Below the pieces are notes generated by a model. The model did no database searches and had not been told where the DNA came from. It saw nothing but the letters and a program-made list of their open reading frames with translations. From the NCBI RefSeq assembly GCF_021917145.1, contig NC_061063.1, forward strand, positions 6,763,944 to 6,827,943: a DNA stretch of 64,000 bases, written 5' to 3'. Shown here one piece after another: positions 20,811 to 32,193 of the stretch; positions within the stretch are counted from its first letter, which is position 1, and every line of letters begins with the position of its first letter. This DNA comes from Hypomesus transpacificus (Eukaryota > Chordata > Actinopteri > Osmeriformes > Osmeridae). Made by a program: the position numbers and the translations under genes.

Positions 20811-22503
20811 AGTCACGCACACCTGTCAAAAGGCAAATACAATGTAGCTGTCTGGTTAAATCAAATGACTCACTATTGTTTAGGAACACTGTGCCAAAGG
20901 ATGGATGTATGGGTAAATTGCATTTAATTCGCCCGGACATTATACGACTAGAAAGTATGCTTTCGTATCAACCATTAAATTGCCTGGTGGACATAAAGGA
21001 TTACTGTAACTCTAACAGTCGAAATAGACAAACGCCTTAAAGATTAACAGTTCGTAATCAAAAGTATTCCGTAAAAGATTTTCAAATGAACCGCCAATAA
21101 TGGTAAATGTAAGAACATCTTATTGACACACCTAACTACCAGCCAAATAGACTATTGTCTTACAAATACATTAGGTTATATATGTAAGCTAGCTAGCTAG
21201 CTTGAAAAGGCTACTCAAGTAGCTGCTTTAGCTTGAAAGCAGTGTTGTTGTGGTGTTACTAGTACCTGACTAGCAACACAGTAGATAGTTCTGCTACTAG
21301 CCAGCAATAGACTTAGTACCTAGCATTAGTTACTATCTACTAGCCAACTCAACTTAAATGAATCATCATAATAAATTATATGTATAGCTAGTAGAGGGAG
21401 TGGTCCCTCTCAGCCAAACTTGTTGATTAGATCGCCCACAAATATTAGCTAGCAGTAACTAGCTATAACGTAAACAAAGCAAAGCTAACAAACTTCATTG
21501 AGTCGACGACATGGCTAGCTAGAGCTAACGTACACAGTCATCCACCCTGGCCTAAAATCTCAAAAACTAGGCCTCAAAAGTGTCGTATACAAAAAGCAAT
21601 TTATTTGAAAAACATCTAGCTCGTGCTAAGCATATGAACAACAATTCCATAAGCCAGGTGCTACCAGCCTTACCAGCTATCGATGTTGTCAGAGGCTAGC
21701 AATTTATTTGCAGTCGTTCCTGGCATGAAGCTAGCTAGCTGTATCGGTATCATGTAAATCAGTGCTCAAAGAAACGCCCCCTATCGTTTTGCTTGTTGAT
21801 GACGCAGCGATAAAGTAAATATCTTTCCGCTCTTGACCACAACCCTAAAATGTATTATTGTTTTATAGACAAAATACATTTGTAATGGTTTTTAACTCAT
21901 CTTCCATGCAGCACACAGTGCTGACTACCAGTGAATAGGTGGATTCGTATAACCCTTGTAAAAAAAAAAAGAGGGCTATCATTAATGTCATCATAAATCT
22001 GTTTTAAATATCACTATAATCTCAACAAGATTATTAAAAACTGTTCCTTTTGAATGGGTGTTTATGACAGACCACAGGTTGGCCTCCATCGCTCTGTCGC
22101 AACTGTCACATGACATTACTTCCTGGATTTCCCATTTCACAGTTGTTTGTGCTAGCCGAGATGAAAACCGTTGCAGCTGTAAAAAACGATATGAAAAGGA
22201 AACACGCCCAATGAAAACTAAACTGAATGAAGGCTGAAGAAAAACTGGTCAATCAAATCAACAATGAGGATTTTGTATTAACTATAATCGAGAGATTGGG
22301 GAAACGTTGTAGCAACAAATTACCAGCTGTCAAATTTGTTTTGCCGTTTTTGTCAGACACGCAAGTATTGTTCACCGTAACAATGACAAAATCCGACATA
22401 GGGATTCTCTGAGTGGAGAAAATTCGTATACATTTACCTTAATAACAACAAGATAACGTTAACTGCTTTTGACTTGAGGGTCAATAAACAACAATAGTCA
22501 ATA
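20811..22503. promoter_or_regulatory. Divergent promoter region TMEM106B / SCAMP3
   Basis: Head-to-head spacer between TMEM106B (minus) and SCAMP3 (plus). An acceptor-like sequence at about 20823 implies a non-coding TMEM106B first exon further right, probably near 21.7 kb. A short open frame at 22227-22412 has no recognisable domain. Several GCTAGC palindromes (21187-21202, 21730-21741) are simple tandem sequence. A CRE-like TGATGACGCAGC lies near 21797. TSS positions are inferred, not seen. Confidence 0.4.
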
Positions 22504-25322
22504 ATGTCAAAATATACAAGTTTTCCGGAGCCAAGTGACGACGCCAATCCATTTCAGGTGACAAAAAGAGATTATGTTTTCTATGGTTGTTTTATCGTAT
22601 TCCTCTTTAAATATAGGAGAATATGTTTTGCAAGCCCTGCCTAATAGCAGACGCGTGGTTGATCAGGTGATGTCGCTGCTCACTGTTCTAATCTGTGATC
22701 AGATTCCAGAGTTTGAATGAGACATTAACTTCACATTTAATGCATGTTTTTTTGTGTCCCAGGATCCTGCAGTGACCCAACACAGCAGCAATACTGAGTA
22801 TGCCACACTGGATCTGTACAACCCATTCGACAATAAAACTGGGGTAAGGCTGTGTGTGTGGTTTTTATGAACGTTTGTGTGCAGCCACATGTTTGTATGC
22901 AAACTCCAGAAAATGACTTTTTATTAGGAGAAGTTCTAGACATTTCCTCATAACTGAAGATATGTTGCCTATGGCATGTTGTAGGAATGTAGATACATTC
23001 CAAGCGAATGGACATGATGGCATGTTAACATCCAACCTTCCTATTAAAGAGATACCTACAACATCCACATAGGATGACATCTAATCTCGTCCCTGTATAT
23101 TCATGATCAGAATTTCTAATGGTTTTCCTATCCAGCCACCGCCACCCTATGAGGCCACATCTCCGTCCGCCCAACCAGTTCCTGCTCAGACTCCACCGAG
23201 CAGGACCACGCCCACGGAACCCAGAAACTACGGCTCCTACAACTCCCAGGTACCCATGATGTGCATACGTAATCGTAAAGGGATGTACTGGCATTTTACC
23301 GCCTTTCCGTTAAGGTTATGCTTATTTCCTCCTCTTCCTGCGGTTTCTTCGGGGGTTTTTTTTCTTTCTGTGTCTTTCTCACTCTCTTTTGATTTCTGCA
23401 GCAAACGGCAGTGAACGCCACTACAGCGGAGCTCCTACGGAAGCAGGAGGAGCTGGAGAGGAAGGCCAAAGATCTAGAGAGGAGAGAGAGGGAGCTGGAC
23501 TCGCATGCCCTCGGCCCCGGAGCCAGTAAGAAAAGGAGATGGAGGGAGAGATGCAAGACGGAGAGAGAAGGAAAAGAAGGAGGATAGTCAGTGTAGCGAT
23601 GGGCAGAAGAAATATCTGATGATAGTAGCATCAACTGTCCCCTGAGATGGGGGCAGGGATGGTGATACGATAAAAATCTTGATTATGTATTGATGCTTTC
23701 TCTCTCTCCTCTCTCAGCCCGTCAAAATAACTGGCCTCCCCTGCCATCGTTCTGCCCTGTGGGACCATGCTTCTACCAGGACATCAATCTGGACATCAGC
23801 CAGAACTTTCAGCGCACTGTCACTATCATGTACTACTACTGGATGTGTAAGTCTTCTGATGCCTCTGCTGTTGGCACCTTAATCTCACTGTCACCAGATC
23901 ATCTTAACGTCACCATGATAGGTCAGCTGGATGAATGTGGAGCTAACAGTTATCTAGTTCACACTTTCACATATATGACAATGAGGATAATTAAGGACAA
24001 TTTGGATTATTCTTTATGATTGTAGTATCCAAACTGATCTAATTCGCCTGTCTTGTCCATCTTTCTCTTTCTTGAATTATATTTATGTATTTAATTGTTA
24101 GTCTCTCTCACTCCCCTCTTCCTGTAAAATCTCCAACTTCAAACTTGTGTCTTTGCCTCTGATTCTCTCCCCCTCTCTTTGTCCCTCTCCCAGTCACAGC
24201 CTGTACGCTGTTTTTTAACTTAATCGCCTGCCTGGCTATGTTCTGTGTGGACCCTGCAAATGGGGTCGGGTTGGGCCTGTCCATCCTCTGGGTCCTTCTT
24301 TCTACCCCCTGTTCTTTTGTCTGTTGGTACAGGCCTGTGTACAAAGCCTTTAGGTAAGTAACAGAGCACATTTCCAAACAGGGTTGGTTGATGGAGACTG
24401 GTATCACGAGACTGGTACCACATACTTAGATAGTCTGTGGATATTTTACACCTGTTGCGTTTCACTTTCACCAAAAATCTTGTATTTTCTTCACAGGACT
24501 GACAGCTCCTTCAACTTTTTTGCCTTTTTTTTCGTATTCTTTGTGCAAGTTATCATCTATGTCATCATGACCATTGGAATTCCCGGTTGGGGTTTCAGGT
24601 ACGGATGAAAAACAATTATGAGGGACCAAGCACATGAACATGAAACCTTGATGCCATGTGTCCACTACGTTTCTCCAACTTTGACATCCTCCATCTCTCA
24701 TTCTGGTTTTTCCTTTAACCTTCTCTTTTTCACCCTCTCTTCCTGTCTGTCACTCTCCCAGTGGGTGGATTGTGAGTCTGGCTGCTCTGAAGACAAGTGT
24801 GCCTGTTGGGGTGATCATGATGCTCAGTGCCGTCCTCTTCACTGCCCAGACCGCCATGGGAGTAGTCATGCTTAAGAAGGTACGGTAATGAAAAATGTAT
24901 CTACAAAGAGGATGAGAGACACTAGAACAAGAGAATTAATATAATAAATATATCACTGGGTAATTAAATGGGCCATATTTAATGTTGTCACCATGGTAAT
25001 TACATCACAGTAAGTATCACCAGTAAGTAACTTTAGGGATTAAGTGTGACCACTTATTGGCTAGGTCCATTTCAGTTTCAGACAGACAGGGAGATTATAA
25101 TAAGTTTCTGTATTAGTGTGTGCATCAAGTATCAATTCCTCTCTCTTTCGCTCTCTCCTTCTGCTCTCCCAGATCCACTCAATGTACAGGCAGACCGGTG
25201 CCAGCTTTCAGAAGGCTCAGGCCGAGTTTGCCACTGGAGTTATGTCCAACCAAACAGTGCGCCAGGCTGCTGCCAGTGCCACTACCGGTGTCGCCCAAGG
25301 GGCCTTCTCTGGCGGTCGGTAG
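22504..25322 (+). CDS. scamp3: Secretory carrier-associated membrane protein 3
   Basis: A four-pass membrane protein of post-Golgi and endosomal recycling vesicles, complete at 343 aa (human 347). Exons: 22504-22557, 22763-22843, 23136-23249, 23402-23525, 23718-23846, 24194-24353, 24497-24598, 24762-24879, 25173-25322; all in phase. The cytoplasmic N-terminus has two NPF motifs (ANPFQDP, YNPFDN) for EH-domain partners and a PPPPY motif as in SCAMP3, where PY motifs bind Nedd4-type ligases. A coiled coil follows ([13 protein letters not shown]), then [14 protein letters not shown], four hydrophobic segments, and the conserved loop [11 protein letters not shown] between the second and third. 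The ATLDLYNPF and TEPRNYGSY blocks distinguish it from SCAMP1, 2 and 4. In human SCAMP3 lies close to ASH1L, as here. Poly(A) signals occur at 25658 and 25913. Confidence 0.95.
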
Positions 25323-26332
25323 ATACGGGAAGAGGGCGGGAGCAGGGCAGGTGGCAGACTGTTTGGTCAGGCAAGTAAAGGGGGGGAGGAGACATGTGTG
25401 CCATATAGAGACATTCAAGGCCTGATGATGGAAGTACATGTATAGGATATGAGACCAAGGAAGGGTAGAAATAACTGGCTGAAAATGTCTGTGACAAACG
25501 AGATGAGGCAGTACATTTATTTTCCTTTTTCTCTAAGTGCCCTGGGTTGCAAAATGTGATGGGCCTGACAAATGTGGTTGGTGGGGATAGAGAACTTGTA
25601 ATAATGTCTAAAGAATACGGCTGGTCTGGTCTATGTGTAGTGAATAGCTTGGCCAAGAATAAACTGAAGTGATTCTATTAACATTTTAATAACAGCTGAA
25701 TGGTTCATTTGTCTGTGTTTGGCCCATGCTCTTGTGTTGCTTATGTGAGCTCTAACTCAAGTTGTTTTGATATTTGAAATATGTAATGCCTATTTACACT
25801 ACATTTGCCAAAATCATAACTGGAATTGATGGCTCATATTTTGGTTGTGACCTTTCGCGGATACTGTTGTTGGTGCTGTCTGTTTACATGTAGGCCTATT
25901 GGTTTAAATGAAAATAAATTGTTATGCTGAAAGGTTTTGTGTTGTCTGTGGTCAATATCATACTATTCTCTATATTGTTTGCATAGCCTACTGAACATAC
26001 TGTCTCCTGTCTACTAATCTGTTTAATTTACATAAGCCTAAAACTTTTTTTTCCTTGTTATCAGGCTACTTCAACTGGTTTAAGTTTAGCTGTGTGTTGA
26101 TGAGAAACTGACGATTTTCACAAGACTCGTTAAATATTAAATTAAACTACTTCTGTATGAAAGGTGAATGAACTACACAAACGCTTCCGAAATAACAACA
26201 TTACACTGGACTGATCTACGATTAGTAGTGGTAAAGTGAAAGTGGACTGAATTGACCCTTTTGAGAAGCTCTACGCCTTCTTCTGTAAGCTCCGATAGCG
26301 ACGTCAGTGACACAGCGTTACACACGGTGAAG
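25323..26332. other. SCAMP3 3' UTR and RNF115 promoter
   Basis: SCAMP3 3' UTR with two AATAAA signals (25658-25663, 25913-25918), then A/T-rich spacer. A CRE-like GACGTCAG lies at 26300-26307, about 30 bases before the RNF115 ATG. No additional gene seen. Confidence 0.55.
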
Positions 26333-26341
26333 ATGGCGGAG
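26330..26341 (+). promoter_or_regulatory. YY1-type motif over the RNF115 start codon
   Basis: AAGATGGCGGAG matches the YY1 consensus AAGATGGCGGC except for the last bases, and its ATG is the RNF115 initiation codon. YY1 sites of this form are known just downstream of the TSS in many vertebrate housekeeping genes. Confidence 0.5.
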
Positions 26342-26823
26342 GCTGCGGCGACACCAGAACAGCGCTTTTTCTGCCACTGCTGTAAAGGTGAAATCAACCC
26401 AAAACTCCCGGTGAGTTTGCACAACTAGTTTCCACCGCGCGCACCAGTAGGCTACGATCGTGGATGGCATATTGCCGAATCAATGTGGCCATTCATAGAC
26501 TAGAAGTAGTCACCGCCTCCTGAACACATCTGAAGTGTAGTAATACATGTTTTAAAACACTTGTATAATTACTTGATACAGCTGTTTCATACTTATGTTG
26601 TTTCTGCACGGGGAGTGCATCGAGATATTTCATTTTCGACATCAAGTCTGGTAATTCAAGTTTCGCCTTTGCGTCGTTGCCATATTTAGAAGCACTACTG
26701 TTGGCAACTGTGTCGCCAACTAGTATGCATTAGGCAACTGTCAACTGCATGTGAGCAACAGAAGGGGAAGGGTGTCACTTCTCGGCACACCAGACGCACC
26801 AGGGCGTTCTGAAAACAGCTGAC

Positions 26824-26883
<60 letters not shown>

Positions 26884-28988
26884 TTGTCAAAGTATTGTCA
26901 AAATAATAACTAGCAGATCTTTGCTATATGTACTACCATTGCTTGCTGCATGTTTTGATGTAAAGATTATTTTATTAATCTTTACATCATTATTATTATT
27001 TTTTAACAGGAATATGTTTGCCCAAGGTGTGATTCAGGCTTTATTGAGGAGGTGACAGAAGACTTCAGGTAAAATTACACTTAACTGCAGTTTAAACATG
27101 CAAATCTCACATTTGCACAGTTTTCCAATCTCAATTGCTACATTGTTGTAACTGAACCATAAACCACTTTGCCTTTTCAGTCTCCTGGAGAACAGCAATG
27201 CAGAGCCCAGTGAAGATGCAGGCACACTCTTCTCAGAGGTGGGTCGTCTTATATTATATTATATTCTCTAATGTATCTTTACTTATTGGTCTGTTCTCTA
27301 TCCAAAGTTGTGGCAGCTGCTGTTCATGGAACGCTCTGCTCTCCTGTCAGAACCCCCTGCCTCTGGCCCTGACTCTGACGTGGAGCCCAGCCCCAGCCCT
27401 GTCCCTGGGTCCACCGCCTCTAACTTGGTAGGGGAAGGCCTGGAGAGCAGAATCCCAGGAGTCCCCTTTAGAGGCAGTGAGACCATAGCACCAGAGCCTC
27501 CCTCTCCTCCCCTTGGTCAAGAGAGGAGACCATCCAGGCCTGACCCAACACCAGCTGTGGAGGGGTGGGTGACGATGGGAGATACATGTGTGGGAAATAC
27601 ATTGAAATACAAACTCCAAACTCTGAAGGAGTCATTGTTCTGTTACATAATCATATCATCAAACAGGAGTGTGGTTACATAATCAAAAAAGTTAAAAATC
27701 AGACTTTCATTTGATGGTATTGGTAATGATAATCGACTTTGTGTGTTTCTCTGTAGGATTGTGCAGCAGTTCTTAGCCGGTCTGTTTTCCAACAATGGGA
27801 ATCCAGGCACCGCACCAGCCTCACTGTAAACAACCAACAATTTTCTCAACAGTAGCCCTTTTTAAATAATTATTTTATTTGAAATGTTGTGTCCTCTGTC
27901 TGTCTTCCTCTCTCTATCTGTCGTTTTTTTTCTCTGACTTAGAACTAGTATGTTACACTCCAACCCAGGGGACTATGCCTGGGGTCAGGGGGGTCTAGAT
28001 GCTGTTATCACAGAGGTCAGTGATGTCACCACTCACAATGCCCAGGCCTCATGGCAACACAATGAGTCTCATAAACTCTTTCTCTCTTTCTCTTTTGTCC
28101 TATTTCTTCGGTCTACCCCCCTTTTCTTCCTCATGCTCTCTCTCTCTCCTTCCATCTCTTTGTCTCTCTGCCCGCTCTTCCAGTTGTTAGGTCAGTTTGA
28201 GAGCACAGGTCCCCCCCCTGCAGAGAAAGAGATGATCTCATCCCTTCCAACAGTCAGCATCTCTCGAGAACAGACAGGTGTGTTACCAACAGAGACTTCA
28301 TACTGTATGAATACAACCAATCCTATATTAAAATAAATGTATTCATCAGACAACAACTGTAAGAACATGGTTATACATAAGAATGTGTTATACCACGTAC
28401 AGAATCCACAATAGACACCAACTCTCAACCAATCCTATTATTGCATCAGCCAAACTTGTTGCACTCAAGGTTGATTGGACATAGGCCCCAAACACATACT
28501 ACCCTCACTAACTTTCTGGTTCCTTGGTTGCTCAGACTGCAGATTGGAGTGTCCAGTGTGTAGGGAAGAGTTCTCTGTGGAAGAGTCTGTCAGACAACTA
28601 CCCTGCCTCCATTATTTTCACAGTGACTGTATTGTGCCATGGCTGGAACTGGTAAGAAGGACACTGAGAGTTAGGCGTTAGTAGGCACTTGAAAATCACT
28701 GTGTTCTATTAAATACGTCTGCATTTCATAAGTTACACAAGGGGGTAAGTGAATGAGTCATCACTTAATGGTGCAGAGGCTGATTACAGTTTTGTGGTGT
28801 ATCAAAAGTGCAGGTGCTCTTAATTAAAAGTCATTTACTGTTGATGTGTATTCCACCCACAGCATGATACCTGTCCGGTGTGTCGGAAAAGTCTTGACGG
28901 TGTTGACAACAGCGCAAAACCCACGTCAGAACCCCCTGAGGCTCTCTCCATCAGAGCAGAACCACAGGAAGAGAGACAAGCCATTTGA
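26333..28988 (+). CDS. rnf115: E3 ubiquitin ligase RNF115 (BCA2)
   Basis: Complete at 309 aa (human 304). Exons: 26333-26410, 27010-27068, 27181-27238, 27308-27564, 27757-27825, 27943-28015, 28184-28277, 28536-28651, 28863-28988; all GT-AG and in phase. The N-terminal zinc finger reads CHCC...CPRC (residues about 14-34), the part that binds ubiquitin and Rab7 in the human protein. A serine/proline-rich middle contains RRPSRP, comparable with the region of AKT sites in human. [13 protein letters not shown] and [14 protein letters not shown] are conserved family blocks. The RING-H2 domain runs CPVCREEF...HYFHSDC...CPVCRKSL (about residues 222-266). HFF/HYFHS and the PWLELHDTCPVC block favour RNF115 over its paralogue RNF126. 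The short C-terminal tail after the RING is divergent. ATTAAA at 29063-29068 is the likely poly(A) signal. Confidence 0.93.
26825..26883 (+). repeat. Uninterrupted poly-C tract, about 59 bases
   Basis: A pure run of cytosines in RNF115 intron 1. A homopolymer of this length is rare in a genome and hard to sequence, so its true length, and perhaps its reality, is doubtful. Confidence 0.85.
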
Positions 28989-30240
28989 GAGACTAGTTGT
29001 GAACTTCTACCTCTCTGTTTTTTCTCCCACACACCTTCCTTCCACCCTTTTTCTGACTTCCCATTAAAATAACCAATTTCTGTTTATTTATCACCTCCCT
29101 GAAATCATCCAGGACCCAGTTTTTCTTTTGGTTGCAGTGAATCAAACAGCAACAATATTCTGATAGTAGTATAGTCAGTATATGGACAAATAAACTCAGA
29201 TGCAGGCTCACTGACACGATTTGGATTGGTGTTCTCCCATACTGCCTCATAACTTGAGTTCCTAAAGAATCTATCCCTCGTGAATCCGGTATTTACACCC
29301 TTTAGGAAATGGCAAAATATGAGGACATATAAACAATTTATAGTAACGATTGGCGAAAAACCTTGTTTTGTACCAAGGCTCTTTTCCCTTTAGTCTGCTC
29401 CTGGACTTTTTGGTTTCCCCTTCTGATCTCATACAGGCCAGCCTAACAATGAATGTTGTCTCTTAATTGGAATCTGCTATTAAAGTATAAATCTGTGCTC
29501 CTCTTCTTTTTCCTTGAATGAGACATGTTTCTGGTCATATGAAGGTATCTCAAGCACCTGATACTGCAGAGCTGAAGTGAGCAGGGAAAAAATTGGATGG
29601 AAGGATACTGAGAATGAATAAACTCAGTTTCACTTCCCCTTTCTCAGTTTAACACTAATATTTTTATTATTTGACTGTGGCTAAACTAAAGGCTAATACA
29701 GACACCTGTTAGGGCCTACCACATGCAAAGTTTGTCCATTAATTATGCATTACAGACTATTAAATATAGACCATTTGACGTGAATGAGTAGTTAATTTTT
29801 CGAGACGAATCTCTATTCTAGTTTAATCTTTTTTTCAGCACTCATCATGTGTAGAAAAAAAAATCATAATAGGCTAGGTATCTGGGTATATATACGTGCT
29901 ATGAGGGAAAGTGGACAGTCGTGGCGTACGACATCTGACCTCCTCCCTTCCCCTCAATTCGTCCTCCTCCCCCCTCCTCTGCCCGTCTCCTTCACTCCCC
30001 TCCCTCCCTCTGAGACTGAGAATGCCCGTGTTGTACTGACAGGAACGATACGGGCTGAGCAGACATGGAGGCCCGATTAATGACTGAGGCTCATTCCGAC
30101 ACGTCTCGGCTCAGCTAACATTGTCTCGGAACGGAGTCCGATTGTGCTTGGAGATATCACGGATACCAATTACTGTGAGGAAAAAAAGAACAGGGCGGGG
30201 AAGAAGAAATATAGGGAGATCCATTTCGGGTCTCTGTTGA
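28989..30240. other. RNF115 3' UTR and spacer to ASH1L
   Basis: RNF115 3' UTR up to the ATTAAA at 29063, then A/T-rich spacer. From about 29935 the sequence turns pyrimidine-rich (CCCTCC repeats) and more GC-rich, which suits the upstream part of the ASH1L promoter. No other gene seen. Confidence 0.5.
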
Positions 30241-30249
30241 TTCAACGCA

Positions 30250-30261
30250 GCCGCCATTTTG
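30250..30261 (-). promoter_or_regulatory. YY1-type motif in the ASH1L promoter/first exon
   Basis: On the minus strand this reads CAAAATGGCGGC, a close YY1 consensus match. It lies in a GC-richer island about 1 kb left of a probable non-coding exon and probably marks the ASH1L transcription start area. Confidence 0.4.
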
Positions 30262-32162
30262 TTGACAGTTCGTGTTTTTTATAACGTAGAGAGCGCTGCA
30301 TCTATTATTTTATCTATATCTTCTTTTATTCGATGTAGTACAATTGATTATTGAGATATTGCAATGTAGTCTCTCGACTATAGGCTGCATTAATTGACTC
30401 GCGGGCGGGCAAAACAATATTGCATCGTTAGCCGTCATAGTTCTGGCAGAATGCTTGTACGAGTCGTTAGCTACTACAATATGACGGGATAGGTTCTGTA
30501 GTCATCCCGTGGTGTGACTGCTTCATGATGTATATATATTCCTAGAAACATTGAGTCTACCAGTTTATATAACATAATTAAATGTGTTGTGTTGCTACAC
30601 TTTGCAGCCACGTTGCCACAAATCTAGCTAGCTTGCTGGCTAAGTTATCCTCAGCAAGCTTGCTTAAATCATGATCGCTAGCCATCTAGTGCCATTGATA
30701 CAATGTAGCTCTAGCTTGCACAGCTCGGTTATAGCTATTGCCATTGGTTGGACGGTAGCTTGTTTCAAAATAAACGTCGTTCCTTCATAAGTGACTTCTT
30801 AATCTATTTTTTTTTTTGCTGCGCGATTTGATTGGTATTATTGCCAGCCATTTAAAAGGAATTTACTGCCATAACGCCAGACAGGACAACTTTCAGGTTT
30901 TGGCTCACAAGCATTGTAGCTTTCCCCCGTAATCAACATTTATCCTCTGTCTCTGACAGGACGAAGGGTTTGGGGTCATAGCTTACCTTGATAACAAGCA
31001 TGTTATTAGCACGATACCCTAATACTTCCGATGAATGACGTTTGCGTGCATTTTAAGCAGTTCTAATAATGGTTACCTTTTTATATAAATTGTGTGCTTT
31101 TTCTATTGCCAAATCGGAATGATATTTCACATTTCTCTCATCTCTGCGTTTTGGTAAATCAGCAGTTGGAACATAAATGCTGTGGCCACCATGTCGATAC
31201 GTACCAAGGGAGGATTTCGAGCCAAATAATGTGAACGCCGTCTTTGGACTCAGATAAAGGTGAGTGGATGAATAATGTGAAAACATTTGTTTGTAAATTC
31301 TAGATTATAACAGTCTAGAGCTGCGTGCAAATGTGATTCATTTTGCAATATGCATCTTGGTGGTTAGTCTACCCGCACCCATTATTAGAGCATTGCTCGT
31401 TTACACTAGGTGATTTTTTAGTTAACGTGTTTGATTCTTGATACATTGCATGCTGATGTCTTCAGTTTCACTTTGTCAACGGAAGGGCACGCTTTTGATA
31501 GCTCTATAGATAAAAGCAATTGTCGATGCAATGTCTCAAAGCCTCAACAATTAACGAGAGACCTGTCTAGTTCTGTAGTGATGGATTTGTATTGCGTTTG
31601 GAACAGATAAGGTGCATGTAGCAAGATGTAGATTACAATAGATAACTGGCTTGCTACTTCACAATTGCGCCTGTATGTGGCACCTATATACTTGAAAAAA
31701 GAATTGTGCATATATTAGTCAGCACGATGACTGAAGATGAATGCAACATCTTGCATGGTTCACTACACGTACAGTAGGTCCAGTACAGTACTGACAAGTG
31801 CACCCAACGGGATGATAGGCGTGGGGGGCGCACGCGCAAACTCCCATGATGACGTCTGGCGTTTTCGGGGCTCCTTGTTATGGCTGAGTCCTTTTTCTCA
31901 TAAAATATTGCGTTTATTTTGAATCTGAGTAGAGATCAATGCATTACTACAAGTATAAGGTATTTACTGATTTTATTGTTGTGATTGGCCACATACATTG
32001 AGTGAGGCTATGTTTTCTTTGCAGTAGACAAGATGTTGAACCAATTGATGAGCCTGCTTGCAGACGGCTTTAGGTATTTTGTGCATGCTGTATGGTTTCA
32101 GTATCCTACCACTCCACTGGCCGAAGGGAAATCAGCAGCTATGAACAACGTGTGCAAAGTGT

Positions 32163-32193
<31 letters not shown>

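Noticed and set aside
21187-21741. GCTAGC palindromes resembling operator sites
   Set aside because: They are short tandem self-complementary repeats in A/T-rich vertebrate DNA, common by slippage, with no spacing pattern.
22227-22412. Short plus-strand open frame upstream of SCAMP3
   Set aside because: No recognisable domain; it is more likely SCAMP3 leader or promoter sequence.
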